DNA of 64,000 nucleotides from the NCBI GenBank assembly GCA_033725935.1, contig MU867061.1:1116001-1180000 (forward strand), given 5' to 3'. Positions 1 through 11,441 of this stretch are shown here, one piece after another; positions within the stretch are counted from its first letter, which is position 1, and each line of letters starts with the position of its first letter. The notes beneath the pieces are model-generated. The model was not told the DNA's origin, searched no databases, and saw nothing but the letters and a program-made list of their open reading frames with translations. Source of the stretch: Cladorrhinum sp. PSN259. Taxonomy: Eukaryota; Ascomycota; Sordariomycetes; Sordariales; Podosporaceae. A program made the position numbers and the translations under genes.

Positions 1-2142
1 CAGGAAGAGGGGCATCGCAAATTCGATGAAAAGCAAATCGACGAATTCTGCACGCTGTCGATCCTTGATAGCCTGCGCTTTGAGGCATTCGATTTTCGAG
101 AAACTGCAATCCCCGAAGCCTATCAGCGTACATTTGAGTGGGTGTTCCAAGACTCAGAATCGGCGCCGCGCGATGCCCGATGGGATGATTTTGATAAATG
201 GCTTCAAGCCCCCCAGGGAGACATTTACTGGATCACTGGAAAACCGGGTGCTGGAAAATCGACACTCATGAAGTATCTCATTCACCATCTGACTACGAAA
301 AAACGGCTTGAGAGTTGGAGTAATCCACTCCCTTTAATAATCTCAAGCTTTTATTTTTGGAATGCTGGCAGTGCGAAACAGAAATCTCAGCAAGGCCTGC
401 TCCAAACACTTCTCTACCAGTTTCTTTGCGAGATGCCGCATCTTACTCCAAAGATTTGCCCAAGACGGTGGGCGTTACTGAAGATCTTTGACAGAAACGC
501 CCTCAGAGTTGCCCCTTCATGGACAATGGATGAGGTTCTTGAAAGCATTTCGATTTTCAACAAACTCTATGTCGGCAAGGAATTCAGACTCGCCCTCTTT
601 ATTGACGGGTTAGATGAGTTCGATGGAGATTATAACAATCTTATTAAGATGGTTAACGTCTTTCACTCTTGTGTGGGAGTAAAGGTCTGTGTGAGCAGTC
701 GCCCAGAAAATGCTTTCGTGGACGCGTATCGTGGAAATCCGGGCTTGCAAGTACAGACATTGACCCGCCGAGATATGGAAATCTACGTGAGAGGTCATTT
801 TGGGGCAAATACGGCGTTTCTTGAGCTCCAAAAGGCGTCCAGCAGAGACGCAGATGCACTGTTGAAACAAATTGTGATAAAGTCAGAAGGCATATTCCTC
901 TGGGTCTCACTGGTAGTCGCCACCTTGTTGGAAGAATTGACTGAAGGCGATATTCTCGCTATGCAAGACTTACAAAACGCCCTAGACGAACTTCCTAAGG
1001 ATCTTTTAGAGCTTTATCGGCAAATATGGACCAGGATCAAACCCAGACATGCCCCGCAGTCGTCCAAAATGTTCCAGATTCTCGAAGCCTCTGAAGACCC
1101 CGTGGACGTAGTTACACTGTGGTTGGCAGAGAATCAAGGGCCACTGGACTTTGACATGAGAACACTCACCGTGGATCGCAAGGATTACATCACCCAGCTT
1201 ATGACGAGACGCCTGAGCAGCAGAACAAGGGGCCTGCTGGAGATTTCTTCAGACGGCAATGTTGATTACCTCCACAAAAGTGTCAAGGATTGGATCAATA
1301 TGATCTGGAGCGAAGTTTGCGCAATGGGTCCACCAGAATTTGACCCGAACTTTGCATTACTCGTAACCGAGACGGTCAAAGGGCTCTCTGTCGGCCTCTC
1401 CGTCCCAGAAGCACAAAAGCGCTTAAGATACGCAGCCGAGGTGAAAGACAAGGAATCAAGTGTCACAGTTCTCGTTACCTGTCTGGACTCGCTTCATGAC
1501 CTTCTCACGGACCACGTGGGAAACAATTATTTTCACAAATTTCAACAATACCCTTCTCGCCAGAGGTGGATAGTTCATGGCCAGCCAGCATACCCTATGG
1601 TATGTCTTGCTGCACAATACTCGGTCCTTCCATATGTCCGAGCAAAGGTTCTTAGCCTTCCAAACATTTTTCAACAGATGTACGCTGACAGTGTATCTAT
1701 CATTGTTTGCGCTGTGTTTGGCTCGTTATATTTCGATCTTGGTTTAGAAGATCCCGATTCTAAGACCGTCTTTCCACTTGATCTGCCTTCGCCCGGGCCT
1801 CTTTCACGCCGATACGAACTCGTCCGGGTTCTTCTCCACAGCGGTGCTCTCGGGCCCCCAAGTCTTTATATCCGGAAGGCACCCACGCGGAGGGAGCTGT
1901 ATGGACAGCGCATTCGGTGGCACCCGAGAGCGATGCACCACGGATGGGGCGTCTACAAGAGGCTAATAAATAGGCCTGGTAACCAGTCACAGCAATTCAC
2001 TACCTTGGATGGGCAGCAACGTGACGATTACTGGGACGCAGTGCAGAAACTGTTTGAAGAGTGTCCGGACTTTGGACGTTGGGGAGGGGTGATTGGGCTC
2101 ATGAAACGGGCAGTGAACCATGCGACCATGAACTTTGGGTAA
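1..2142 (+). CDS. NACHT-domain NTPase (STAND protein), 5'-truncated by the window edge
   Basis: The frame is open from base 1 to the TAA at 2140-2142, so the start and N-terminal effector domain lie outside the window. The visible part begins with the conserved linker that precedes fungal NACHT modules (SILDSLRF...TFEWVF). It continues with a Walker A loop GKPGAGKST at about 241-267 and a Walker B LFIDGLDEFDG at about 595-627. A helical C-terminal region follows, with the YLHKSVKDW motif near 1270 that is typical of fungal NACHT proteins related to the HET-E/HET-D incompatibility group. No WD40, ankyrin or TPR repeats are visible at the C-terminus. Known for the family: nucleotide-driven signalling switches in heterokaryon incompatibility and fungal innate immunity. 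The actual role here is inferred and depends on the unseen N-terminal domain. An ATG at 142 exists, but it falls after conserved sequence and is probably not the start. Confidence 0.9.
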   Translation, partial: QEEGHRKFDEKQIDEFCTLSILDSLRFEAFDFRETAIPEAYQRTFEWVFQDSESAPRDARWDDFDKWLQAPQGDIYWITGKPGAGKSTLMKYLIHHLTTKKRLESWSNPLPLIISSFYFWNAGSAKQKSQQGLLQTLLYQFLCEMPHLTPKICPRRWALLKIFDRNALRVAPSWTMDEVLESISIFNKLYVGKEFRLALFIDGLDEFDGDYNNLIKMVNVFHSCVGVKVCVSSRPENAFVDAYRGNPGLQVQTLTRRDMEIYVRGHFGANTAFLELQKASSRDADALLKQIVIKSEGIFLWVSLVVATLLEELTEGDILAMQDLQNALDELPKDLLELYRQIWTRIKPRHAPQSSKMFQILEASEDPVDVVTLWLAENQGPLDFDMRTLTVDRKDYITQLMTRRLSSRTRGLLEISSDGNVDYLHKSVKDWINMIWSEVCAMGPPEFDPNFALLVTETVKGLSVGLSVPEAQKRLRYAAEVKDKESSVTVLVTCLDSLHDLLTDHVGNNYFHKFQQYPSRQRWIVHGQPAYPMVCLAAQYSVLPYVRAKVLSLPNIFQQMYADSVSIIVCAVFGSLYFDLGLEDPDSKTVFPLDLPSPGPLSRRYELVRVLLHSGALGPPSLYIRKAPTRRELYGQRIRWHPRAMHHGWGVYKRLINRPGNQSQQFTTLDGQQRDDYWDAVQKLFEECPDFGRWGGVIGLMKRAVNHATMNFG

Positions 2143-3613
2143 GGGGGACTCTATTTTCTCTGCTACGTATACCTATCTACGGAGCACTTTCCGGGTCTCG
2201 GAACGGGGTAGCAATTCCAACGTCGTTAGTTTCCGAACGCGGATTGCTCGGCTTGCGGCATCACTAGCCAAAACCTTGCCCTGCCAATAACTCGGTTTGG
2301 TCTTTGGAAGACTCGAATATTCGCGTAACTTTCGAAGCAGGGGGAGTAGAACTTCTCCCTACGTTGAAATTATCGGATGGTAAGTCCTACCTCTTGTCAG
2401 CGTGGCGCTTTAACAATCTAACCTTATCCAGATTCATTTTAAAGAGACCAAAGACTCCAAAAATCCACCGGCGATGGCAAAACTGTCGAGACCATCAAAA
2501 AAATGGCCCAAAACTTGCCCACAGCACCACGAAGCGTGTCGGATCCCGAGTTCTTCCATCCATTTTCTCCCTACACGCCTCATTGTCGTTTAGAACCGGT
2601 GCCGACCCAGTCCTTCGTCTCATCGATACCAAGAACGGTTGCTAACTGGATCAGTGGCTCACTTCTGCTCTGACATTTCCTTGTATCTGTTTCGGGGCGG
2701 AAGATTGCTGAAGCGGTTTGTAAGGAATGGAATAGCTTACTTGGCGCAAATTAGAAAGTTACTTATAGAGACTATTTCTGTAGCGTTTATATCAAGATTA
2801 TCTTATGCTTATGCACTATTTATTTCAAGACTGTCTTAATCTCATATAATAACCATCTGGGGCCTCTCGACTATCTTTCCAGATCCAAGCGGACTTGCAA
2901 CAAAAACTGATGGACCAACACCTGGCCGGGCACAACCGCAACAGCCATCTATCCAGCCAGTCCTAGATGGCCTTGGAATGACAACAAAGTCTTGAATCAT
3001 TTTTGTTGAAATTTCCACATCGCCAGGCTGATAAGCCGTGGCACCATGTATTATTGCATTTTTGAGTCCTAACCCAGATCATGATGAAATAAACAGAGTC
3101 CCAGATGTCTAGTTTCACAAGGCTGATATTCAAAGTAAAGACGCATGGCTTCGCTTTCAAAAGCAACAAAGTTAACACACTCAAGAGGTCCAGCAGCAGA
3201 ACTGAAAGCGTACAAAAGGAAGGGCGGAGTCAGCTGAACGCACGATAGTACATGGGCATCAAAAGACTGCCTTTGTCTGCTATTGAGTGCACTAAATGTT
3301 CGTGACGTGCTAGGAGGCCGATTTGACTGGAAGGAGGTCAGAGAAGATGGAAAGTTGAAAGATGGGATGTCACTGGCAGTGGGAGGAAGGCTAAGAGTTT
3401 TATCTTCTTGAAACGAAGTTTCATTCAAGCCACAGAAGCAAATAATATTGTTCAAAAATGACAGTTATATCTACTCCGGATTACAGGATTAGGATCCTCC
3501 CCTATAAACTCCAAATTCCCGAATCCATACTTTTTCTTGATGATTACATCCGTATGACTCCCATTTATATACCCAAGCATTACGCATTACAGAACACACC
3601 AGCTTCCCCTGCC
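2143..3613. other. Gene-poor stretch with one possible decayed coding fragment
   Basis: No intact gene is seen. At 2304-2665 on the plus strand there is a protein-like stretch. It starts MEDSNIRVTFEAGG and contains a plausible donor at about 2380 and acceptor at about 2430. Downstream it continues as a peptide rich in Lys, Ser and Pro (ending near IPRTVANWISGS), but only after a frame change in an A-run near 2460. It looks like a broken gene fragment of unknown family. The rest (2750-2870 is A/T rich) shows no recognisable content. Confidence 0.4.
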
Positions 3614-4824
3614 TCAAGAGAAGACGGCATTGACACAAGGCCCAGCGGCAGGGCACTTGGCATACAGGCTGAGCCAAGCGTCACCACCGCAGTACTGGAG
3701 GTTGTTACCAGTGCAGCGGTAGTTGCAAGAAGCCAAGCTGGCGAGGGTGGTCGCAGGCTGGCGGGTGGGAGCGTAGCTGTTTCCGCACCAGCATTCCCTG
3801 CTCCACTCAGTGCCGCCGTAGGCGAAGCCCCTGGCATCGCAGAAGGCCAAGCAGGCCTCGTTAGTCATGGTGCCGCTGCTGAACATGGCACCAGACAGGG
3901 TGCGGAAGGCACCGTCGGTGGTCCATCTCTCTTCGGGGGCACAGCCAATAAATCTCCAGCCGTTGGAGGTCTCGTCAGTGTATGGCCGAGCGGTGGCCGT
4001 GCTGGTGGCAGTAGTAGTGGTGGTAGTAACAGTTACCGGAGTCGAGGAGGTGGTGGTGACAGCGACAGAGGCAGATGTGCTAATGGTGGTGGAGATTACC
4101 ACGGTGGAAAGGGTGGTAGGAGGAACTCCGCCAGTTGGGATCACAACAAGAGTGACACGGATGCACTCGCGGTTGACATCAATGACTGAGGAGACAATTA
4201 GCTGGTGTGGTCGCAACAGGGATTAGATCAAGCAGGAGAAACTCACGTGTGTTGCCGGGCGGGTTATAGCGGAACTCGTGGCTGCCATCGAAGGCGTGGC
4301 GCACGCAAATGAAACCTCCATCCGGTTGCCCAACCCACCTGACAAAGCGGAGCTCGATCTGAAGGAGGCCGGTGTCTGGGTTGCAGGCATAGGTGGGCTG
4401 GAAGACAGCCGCCGGGTCACCACGGCCAGTCGTGAACAGCTTGGTGGTGTGGTCGATCTCGGAGAACTGAGGAAATTGTTAGTCATCTCATGGGAACTAA
4501 CACATAGCAGATCTCAAAAGGGATACATACCTCGCCGCCAATAACAGCACGGACACCAGTCGATAGCTGGTGGATGACGCCGTTGACCAAGGTAAGATCG
4601 TAGGTCGGCTCACCCACGGGACCAATGAAGAGATGCTTATCACCGCCGCCAGCCTCCAAAAAGTTCAAGTACTGGTTGTGTACTTCCAAGCGGGTGGCAT
4701 TCTGGACCTGGGCGCGGAAGTTGTAGGTGATGTTGTTGGAGAGAGTACCCGGGGGTATGGTGCACTGGGCTGCGGCAAGGGCCGCTCCGGAAAGGAGGGC
4801 GGTGATGTTCTTGAGATTCATCAT
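3614..4824 (-). CDS. Secreted WSC-domain protein with Thr-rich linker
   Basis: Three exons read on the minus strand (4824-4531, 4466-4247, 4185-3614) join in frame to 361 codons plus stop; the introns are 64 and 61 nt with clear GT-AG ends. The protein opens with a signal peptide (MMNLKNITALLSG...AAAQC); the next ATG, one codon later, is equally possible. Residues about 20-190 form a domain I do not recognise with certainty; it looks like an uncharacterised fungal extracellular module. A Thr/Ser/Val linker follows (about 190-240), likely O-glycosylated. The C-terminus is a WSC domain (GCAPEE...CWCGNSY...CGGDAWLSLY) with the expected eight cysteines. WSC domains bind glycans and occur in wall-stress sensors and secreted fungal enzymes. 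There is no transmembrane or GPI signal after the WSC domain, so a secreted or wall-associated protein is inferred rather than a membrane sensor. The antisense strand of the Thr-rich linker gives long artefactual frames. Confidence 0.85.
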
Positions 4825-6368
4825 CTTGTCGTTGCTGGCAAAAACAGAACAGATTGACACAGGCCAGTAAAGTGAGGAATGGGTACTGCTCCCCCTCTTA
4901 TGTTTGCCCAGTGAGCTCGGAAGTCCTGCTGGACTAAGGAGAATCCCCTAACCTGGAGGACATCATCTTGGCGCCTGCTGGGATCCAACGCCATGCCTCC
5001 ATCGCTCGGTGAGCTGAACGCTGCCAACATAAGTACAGTGAACTGACAAGGTAGTCTGCATGGCAGGCTGCACATTCTCCTGGTGCGATTCGCATTCCAT
5101 GGGTCTTGAGCTGACATGGTCCGAGGCCCAGACATGTCGATGTCACATCAGGGAGACACTGCTAGAGTTCAGGGTCCTTCTGCAAGAGGAATGATTCCAA
5201 GATTTGTCGATGCATGCTCAAGAAGCTAGTCTAGGAGCTTGGTGCCGCCCAGCAACTTGGCGTGTGCGGCTTCGTGCAACGTGCCGTACGGCGAGGGGTC
5301 AGATGGAGAGGGTGTCTTCATTTCGAGGATGCATCCACTCGAGGTCCCATTTAAGTGTGAACTCGTATCCATTCATGGCGAGGTGCTCCTCCTCTCTCCT
5401 CATTTCCCCACGGCCCATTCGGCGACCCCAAACACGCTGTGGCACTGTGCAGCTGCCCAATATTTGATGGGTGAGATCTGATGGACGTTGCGGTTGGTCA
5501 GCCCCCGTTCCACTGGGACCGTTCTGTCCAGCTTCCCTGCAGTTATGGTGTGCCTGGCAGATTGCATGGATCATGGAAGAAAGATTTGTGGCTTTTAGTC
5601 CGAAGACTTGCAGGCGAAGGCTTACATGGTCAGGGAGGCAGAGTGATGTTGTGGAAATCACCAGAGATATGGACGGACATATTCCACCAGAATGCCAAGT
5701 TGAGGCTGGGAGTCGAGTGTTCTTGGCCGATGAGAGCCGTGCGGCTCATTTTGGATGTCGTTGCGGTGAAGGAGGGAAGATGTGATGATGTGCAAAGTTC
5801 CGCCAAAAATAAGGACAGCGCCAGGTAACAACCTGGAAACTCCCCGGGCAGGTTTAACTTTAGCGAAGTCGATCATCGTGGGGCGCGCTGTCCTGTTTTT
5901 AGTGTTTCTGGGCACACTAACTTGTAAGGGAGGGGCAGTCCGGTGAAGCTTTTCTGGGGAATGCGGGCATCCTTCGATGGACCTACGGGAACTTGCTGGC
6001 CGTGCTGGCCTGCCGCGTTTCCCGTCAACTTTGAAATTAAGACATCAATCACATCAATGGTTTCTGAGGCTTTGTTTTTTATTATATTCCCTGCACATTG
6101 CATGCGAGACACAACTGGAAACCCATGATGCAATACTTTCTGAGGTGCATACCGCCTCGTCCGCTGATCGACAGCTACGGAATATTTTGAACCAAATTGG
6201 CGAGGGTCCTGGTCGCTGGACCCTTGGATGACACCAAACCACAACCCCGCATCGAACCTCAACAATTGGAGAAATGGTAAAAAGCCTTTTTTCTTTTCTT
6301 TTTTTCGCTTCGTGCAAGCAACAATAAACATAAGAACATTCCAGATCATAACTCATCATTGCCTCCGT
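4825..6368. other. Intergenic, upstream of the WSC-protein gene
   Basis: About 1.5 kb between the start of the WSC gene and the 3' end of the carboxylesterase gene, both on the minus strand. Several short open frames exist on both strands, but none has a recognisable domain, a convincing start or spliceable continuity. I see no RNA gene or repeat. Confidence 0.5.
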
Positions 6369-8021
6369 TCACGCTCCTCCGTTCAACGCTGGCGGACATT
6401 TCGCCTCGACCGATTGCAGGTTGACATCCTTGACGACCGGCATACTACCAAACACACGCACCTGACACGTCTTGACATCTGTACACTCCGGCCAGCCCGT
6501 CTCTTCGATGCCTCTTACACGTTTGCTAGCAAAAGCTTCAAACGTATCCTGCAATGCACCGCTCGTCTTCAGTTCGTCCGGCGTTGATGGGCCACGAAAG
6601 TCACCGTCGGTACCAAAGATCAACGGCAGTTCGGACCCGTGATATGCGCCCAGGTAGGGCTCGGGTGAGATGTTGGTGAAGTTACCTGCATACAAATACC
6701 GAAACACCGGGATGCCATTTTGGATGCGATAAGCAGCCGCTTGGACTGATGGGCAGAAGAAGAGCACAGCGGTGGCGGCCGCTGCAACTGTCTCGTTGAT
6801 CCCATTCGGACCTAGCGGCACAAACGGCACTCCATCATTTGCGTCGGTGCCAATAATGGTGGGCTACGTTTGCGTTCTCTTGTCAGCATATTGCCTTGTT
6901 CCATCCAGGAACCCCTGATTCTGGGGGGAAGTACTCACCACCTTCAAGATATGACCCTCGTCGGCCCGTTGCTTATAATTGTCAAACACCGTCACACCAT
7001 CTGCCACAGCAGTAAAGTAGACTGCTGGCTGTCCCATCATCAGCTTGGTCATTTCTCCCTTCAAATAGACTTCCATCTCATTGATGTCTACCCCCTGCAT
7101 GCAGGTTAGTTCCTCCTCTGGCGATTTGGCACCGCCACATCCAAATTTCTCTGCCATTGCAGTAAAATTCCCATGCTTCACATCCTGGGTGCTTGCCCTG
7201 GCAAGCGGGAGGATCTCTGTCCCACTGGCCATCACGATAGCACTGACGATGGGATCCTTCTCGGGTGTGTCATAAGCATACTGATACCACGCAGCGGAGA
7301 TGCTGCCCGCGCTGTGTCCCCAAAGCGTGATGCGATCCGTGTCCCCGCCGAAGGCCTCAATGTTGTCCCGCACCCACTTGATAGCCTCCCGCTGGTCGAG
7401 CAGGCCGAGGTTGCTCTCGCCCGGCTTGAGCGCCGCAGCATTGGGGAAGCCCAAGATATTCAACCTGTAGTTGAAGGTGACGACAATGTGGGCCTGGCTT
7501 CGCTGGACCCATTTGGCGGGAATCTGGTAGGGAACATTTTGTCCGCCAAAGGTGAAGGAGCCGCCATAGATGAAGATGATGACTGGGAGCTTTCGATGGG
7601 GAGGTACTGGGGGAGCGTAGACGCTGAGCGTCAGACAGTCCTCCGAGGTGTCAGGGCAGGTTTCATTCAGCCCTTGGACGTTGAATTGGGGAACGAGGCG
7701 ATTGTAAACTGATGGTGGATTATCCAGCATGAATTGGGGGCATGATGGACCAAAGCTTGTTGCCTGTATCTCACCGTCTGGGTAGGAGTCAACAGGTTCC
7801 GGGGGTTTGAAGCGGAGAGAGTGTGTTGGTGGCTTTGCAAAAGGGATATCGAGGAATCGGCGGACGCAGGGTGTGGAGGGGTCCACCACGCCATGAATGG
7901 TGCCAAGATGTGTGGTGACTGAGGGTGATTGGTCATCGATGGGGTGGCAGGTAGCCCAAGGGGCGGGGGCGGCGGTGGTCACCGAGACCCAGAGAAGGAG
8001 AACAAGAGCAGTCAGTTTCAT
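6369..8021 (-). CDS. Secreted type-B carboxylesterase / cholinesterase-like lipase
   Basis: Two exons (8021-6939 and 6863-6369) with a 75-nt GT-AG intron join to 525 codons plus stop, the usual length for this alpha/beta-hydrolase family. A signal peptide (MKLTALVLLLWVSVTTAAPA) is visible. Family motifs follow in order: the SEDCL motif near residue 127, the oxyanion loop IYGGSFTFGG at about 151-160, the NYRLNILGF block, and the nucleophile elbow GHSAGS with Ser238 (the family more often has GESAGS). A C-terminal AYHGSEL supplies the likely catalytic His; the acidic residue is probably in the GTDANDG stretch just after the splice junction. The reaction is hydrolysis of carboxylic esters outside the cell; the substrate cannot be told from sequence. 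Neighbouring genes give no pathway clue. Confident in family, not in substrate. Confidence 0.93.
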
Positions 8022-9618
8022 GACGGAATTCTAGGCTATAAAGCCTTGACTCGTCGACGAGGTTTCCCAAGCATGAGAAAGACAGGTGGACAGCCACCCA
8101 TAATGGTGGCGTGGCGGTCGTTATATACCACAATGGACATCCCTGGGGAGTAAGTAAACGTCAAGAGTTGGATGACATACAAGATGATGTCTCGGCAAGT
8201 GATCAAAACATTCGACACCATCTCGTCGCTGACGCCTTTGCCATTTTGGTGCCATTCCGGTGAGAGGTTGTCATGGGTGGCTGGCTGTCCGGTTGCTTCG
8301 TAGCGCCACTACTTGAACACCGTGTGATGAGCCGAGGCGGGGGGAACCTGTCTCGGTAAACTGAGTTCCATCGGATTAAAGACTAGCTCCAACTTTAAGG
8401 AATTAGGGAGCGGCCGCAACGACTGCTGGTGGAATTGCTCAGGTTTTTCTATCTTCATGGGATTAAGAGCATCTCCTCGGGAGACTCGCAACGATGACGG
8501 CTTTGAGCTGCCAGTGTTTTGTTCGTAACAGCCCTCATCCCTGGATGCCACTGCAGATCGTATTCAACGAAAGCGCACGGCCTTCCGGGAAACTGTCTAT
8601 TCTCTGGAAGCAGGCATGAAGCTTGGAGAGGTCGACGACCGTTGGAGCCGAGTACTCCTCATGTCTTGGGACAGATCACAATCGGACAATAAGATCTCTA
8701 CCTCGGGCGGGTATCAACAGTGCACAAGGGTGTAGCCTCAATACCCAGGTACGAACGAGATGTCTAGTCACAGCCCTTTTCAGCGACTTGGAGCTCCTAT
8801 CTATGTTCTTGGTGTCCCAGGTTTTATCCACGACACCGGGGTGATGAAACAGGTCAAAGGATTGGCAGGGGATGCCAAGTGACCATGTACATTACATGAG
8901 CCTTGGAGTCACGATCTCTAAGGTGAAACTCGATCGTACAGGGACATCCCTGGCATACCAGAAACTCACTCTATTTCGGCAAGTGACGGCCTTCAAATCT
9001 CGCGCGGTCTTGGTCAATTGAGGACAGGAGATGGTGGAAATGTGAAAATGCAATGCATAGAGCTAGCAGCGGGAATCCCATTCCGAGAAAGGCATGCTTG
9101 ACCTACAATCCTATGGGCCGTCCGAAAAAGAGTTAACGATTTAACAAGCTTTCTTCCTGTGCAGAGCAGCATTGAGAGGAGCTAGATGTCTGGCTGTCAT
9201 GAAGCTCACGAAGGTGCCAGTGATGACAGCTTGACACTTTCTGTGGATTGTCGTTCATCTTTCTGCCCAATTAGAGCAACGGGAGGCAAATTCCGGTCGG
9301 CGGTTGATGGTACTATTACTCAGGCCATCGTGTTAATGTCAGGGGTGCCCTGGATGGTGGCATCCATTACAGCAAACCTTACCCACCGGCAGTTGGTACT
9401 GTGCAGCAAATGAAAGGATGATGTTGCAACAAGAATAAACGAGCTACAACGGCCTCGAACGGAGACCCAAAATGGACAAGTAAAAAAGAGTGCAGGTGTG
9501 TTGCAAATGAAGGTGTATTCAGGTATCCTACCCTAGCCCTTATCCCTTTTCCCCCCCTTTCTCATCATCCACAATCACCGGGGTGTCCAGAGCAGATGAA
9601 GACTCCTCCCATAGACTA
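8022..9618. other. Intergenic, no gene recognised
   Basis: About 1.6 kb between the start of the carboxylesterase and the 3' end of the MDR oxidoreductase, both minus strand. Only short, domain-free frames are present. I see nothing in it apart from presumed promoter and 3'-UTR sequence. Confidence 0.5.
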
Positions 9619-10806
9619 TTAGTTAGCATTCGGACTAACAACAGTATACTTCCTCCACCCTCCACCCTCGGCATCCTTCAGGGCATCCTGGAGCTCCTCC
9701 AACCCAAACTCCTTCACGTCAACATCCGCCCCTTTTCCTTTCCGTCCAACATCCAAAATCCCCTGCTCAACAAGCTTGATAACATAATTAGCCGTCTCCC
9801 TCGAAAACATGCTCTTGCCCACAATCTTTAAATCCCTCAGCACAGCAACAGCATAAGGAATCACCAGATTCCCCCTCGGCCCACCGCTCAAGATCACTCT
9901 ACCCCTCTTAACCAAAGACTTGACTCCCGCATCCAAATAAGGTGCCGCTTCCAACGCACCGGGGGTCCAATCGTTGTACACGTCCGCTCCCTTGCCGCCT
10001 GGTGTTTTCTTGATGATTTCTTGCGCGTCAGCATCCGAGTCTCCTGACATGACGACGTACTCGACTCTGTCTCCACCCAGCCGTTCTCTCATTTCTTTTA
10101 GCTTTTGCTCGTGTCGACCCAGTACAACAACCCGGCCCGCACCAAGAGCAAGAGCAAGTTCGACCGCTGCGCCACCGAAACTTCCGCCCACTGGACCGAT
10201 CACTACCGTTTCGCCCGTCTTTACGCCGCCAGCTTCGATTATTGCCCCAGCGGCAACGGTGTAGTACGTCAGACTGTTCAGCGACGCAATCGTGTATCCC
10301 AGCTCTTTGATCAGTCTGTCCTCGTCAAGCGGGTAGACGTTTTCTAGGGGGAGGACGATGTGGTCCTGCAGCGTGCCGTCCTTCCACGGGCTGCGTTCGT
10401 TGACGAACGACTCGACAGCGGCGTCGCCCGGTGTACCGGCGAAGTGGCCCACGATGTTAATAGGCATCGGCGGTTGGAGAGTGTCATCTCGGGCGCGGAT
10501 GGTGCAGTCTATGTAGACTAGTTGGTCTTTTTTAAGATAGAAAGCGTCGGGCGGGGGAGTAACGACGCGGGCTATTCCGTTTGCGTTTGGGATCAGAGGT
10601 AAGCGAGGGGGCAGGTTGAGGCCGGTTAAATGCCCGGCATGGATTGCTGAGGCATAGGGGACTATAGGGGTTGAGAGGACGCGGAGGAGGACAGTTCCCG
10701 TGTTTGCGGGGACTGAGGGGAGGGTCGGAGTGGTGGTTAGGGTGGCTGGGGTGGTGAATGAGGAGAGGAGGATGGCCCGGTTTGTGGGAGGGGACGAGGA
10801 AGACAT
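9619..10806 (-). CDS. Medium-chain dehydrogenase/reductase (quinone oxidoreductase-like)
   Basis: Single-exon gene of 395 codons plus stop. I chose the ATG at 10806-10804 (MSSSSPPTNRAILL) because the family's first strand begins there; the frame stays open upstream to 11010, but that part is low-complexity leader. The N-terminal half has the GroES-like fold (AIHAGHLTGLNLPPRLPLIPNA region) without the cysteines and histidines of zinc-dependent alcohol dehydrogenases. The second half has a Rossmann dinucleotide site GPVGGSFGGAAVELALALGA, suggesting NAD(P)H use. It matches fungal zinc-free MDR enzymes that reduce quinones or enones, or act on secondary alcohols. The substrate is unknown. A TATA-like element lies about 125 nt upstream. 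Confidence 0.87.
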   Translation of the reverse strand: MSSSSPPTNRAILLSSFTTPATLTTTPTLPSVPANTGTVLLRVLSTPIVPYASAIHAGHLTGLNLPPRLPLIPNANGIARVVTPPPDAFYLKKDQLVYIDCTIRARDDTLQPPMPINIVGHFAGTPGDAAVESFVNERSPWKDGTLQDHIVLPLENVYPLDEDRLIKELGYTIASLNSLTYYTVAAGAIIEAGGVKTGETVVIGPVGGSFGGAAVELALALGAGRVVVLGRHEQKLKEMRERLGGDRVEYVVMSGDSDADAQEIIKKTPGGKGADVYNDWTPGALEAAPYLDAGVKSLVKRGRVILSGGPRGNLVIPYAVAVLRDLKIVGKSMFSRETANYVIKLVEQGILDVGRKGKGADVDVKEFGLEELQDALKDAEGGGWRKYTVVSPNAN

Positions 10807-10930
10807 CTTGGGCTGTGTTGTTTGTAAGTTGTAATGTGCTGATAAGTATGGGTTTGTTGGGAGTGGTAGGTTTGTGAGTTTTTGTTTTCGAGTTGAAGGT
10901 GAGATGCGGGATGCTTTATACCTTTGCGGC

Positions 10931-10940
10931 CTTATATAAA
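10931..10940 (-). promoter_or_regulatory. TATA-like box upstream of the MDR oxidoreductase
   Basis: The minus strand reads TTTATATAAG here, about 125 nt upstream of the chosen ATG. The 10,807-11,441 interval holds no other gene; it is the promoter of the oxidoreductase plus the 3' flank of the LpxA-like gene. No transcript evidence is available. Confidence 0.35.
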
Positions 10941-11441
10941 GCAGGTCACGAACAAACAGATGGATGGCCTTTGCGGCTATCTTGTAAGAGGTGCGTTTGT
11001 AAGCTGCCACTAGTATCAGATGGGGATTACTGAGGTCTCTGAGATTCTAGCTTCCATCTTACATGTCACACCAGGTGCGGATAGGCGCGCATCCATCGAT
11101 GAAACGGGGCTTACTAATTCACAATTTCTAATGCAGATCCCATTAACGTTTTCCGTTTATGGCTGACCGCCAAAAAAAGAATGGGTTTCACTCAAAGGTA
11201 CCGGAATTCCGTCAAAAAGGGTCACATTTGCTCATTATCATTTACCAGTTGTAGCTGTTACACAACAACATCAGAAGCGTGGCTCGGACTTCAAGTTGGG
11301 TTCTGACTAAATCCTTGCATCTTCACCACTACCCCTTCTGCTCTCCTTTGATCTCACTCTTCAGGCAGCCTGTGAATATTGCACATAGATTCAACCAAAA
11401 GCTCTCCTTCACAATACAACTCCATCTTGGTTGTTTCCTCA

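Noticed and set aside
10807..11010. N-terminal extension of the MDR oxidoreductase to an upstream ATG
   Set aside because: The extension spans a TATA-like box and has no family similarity; the family fold begins at the ATG at 10806.
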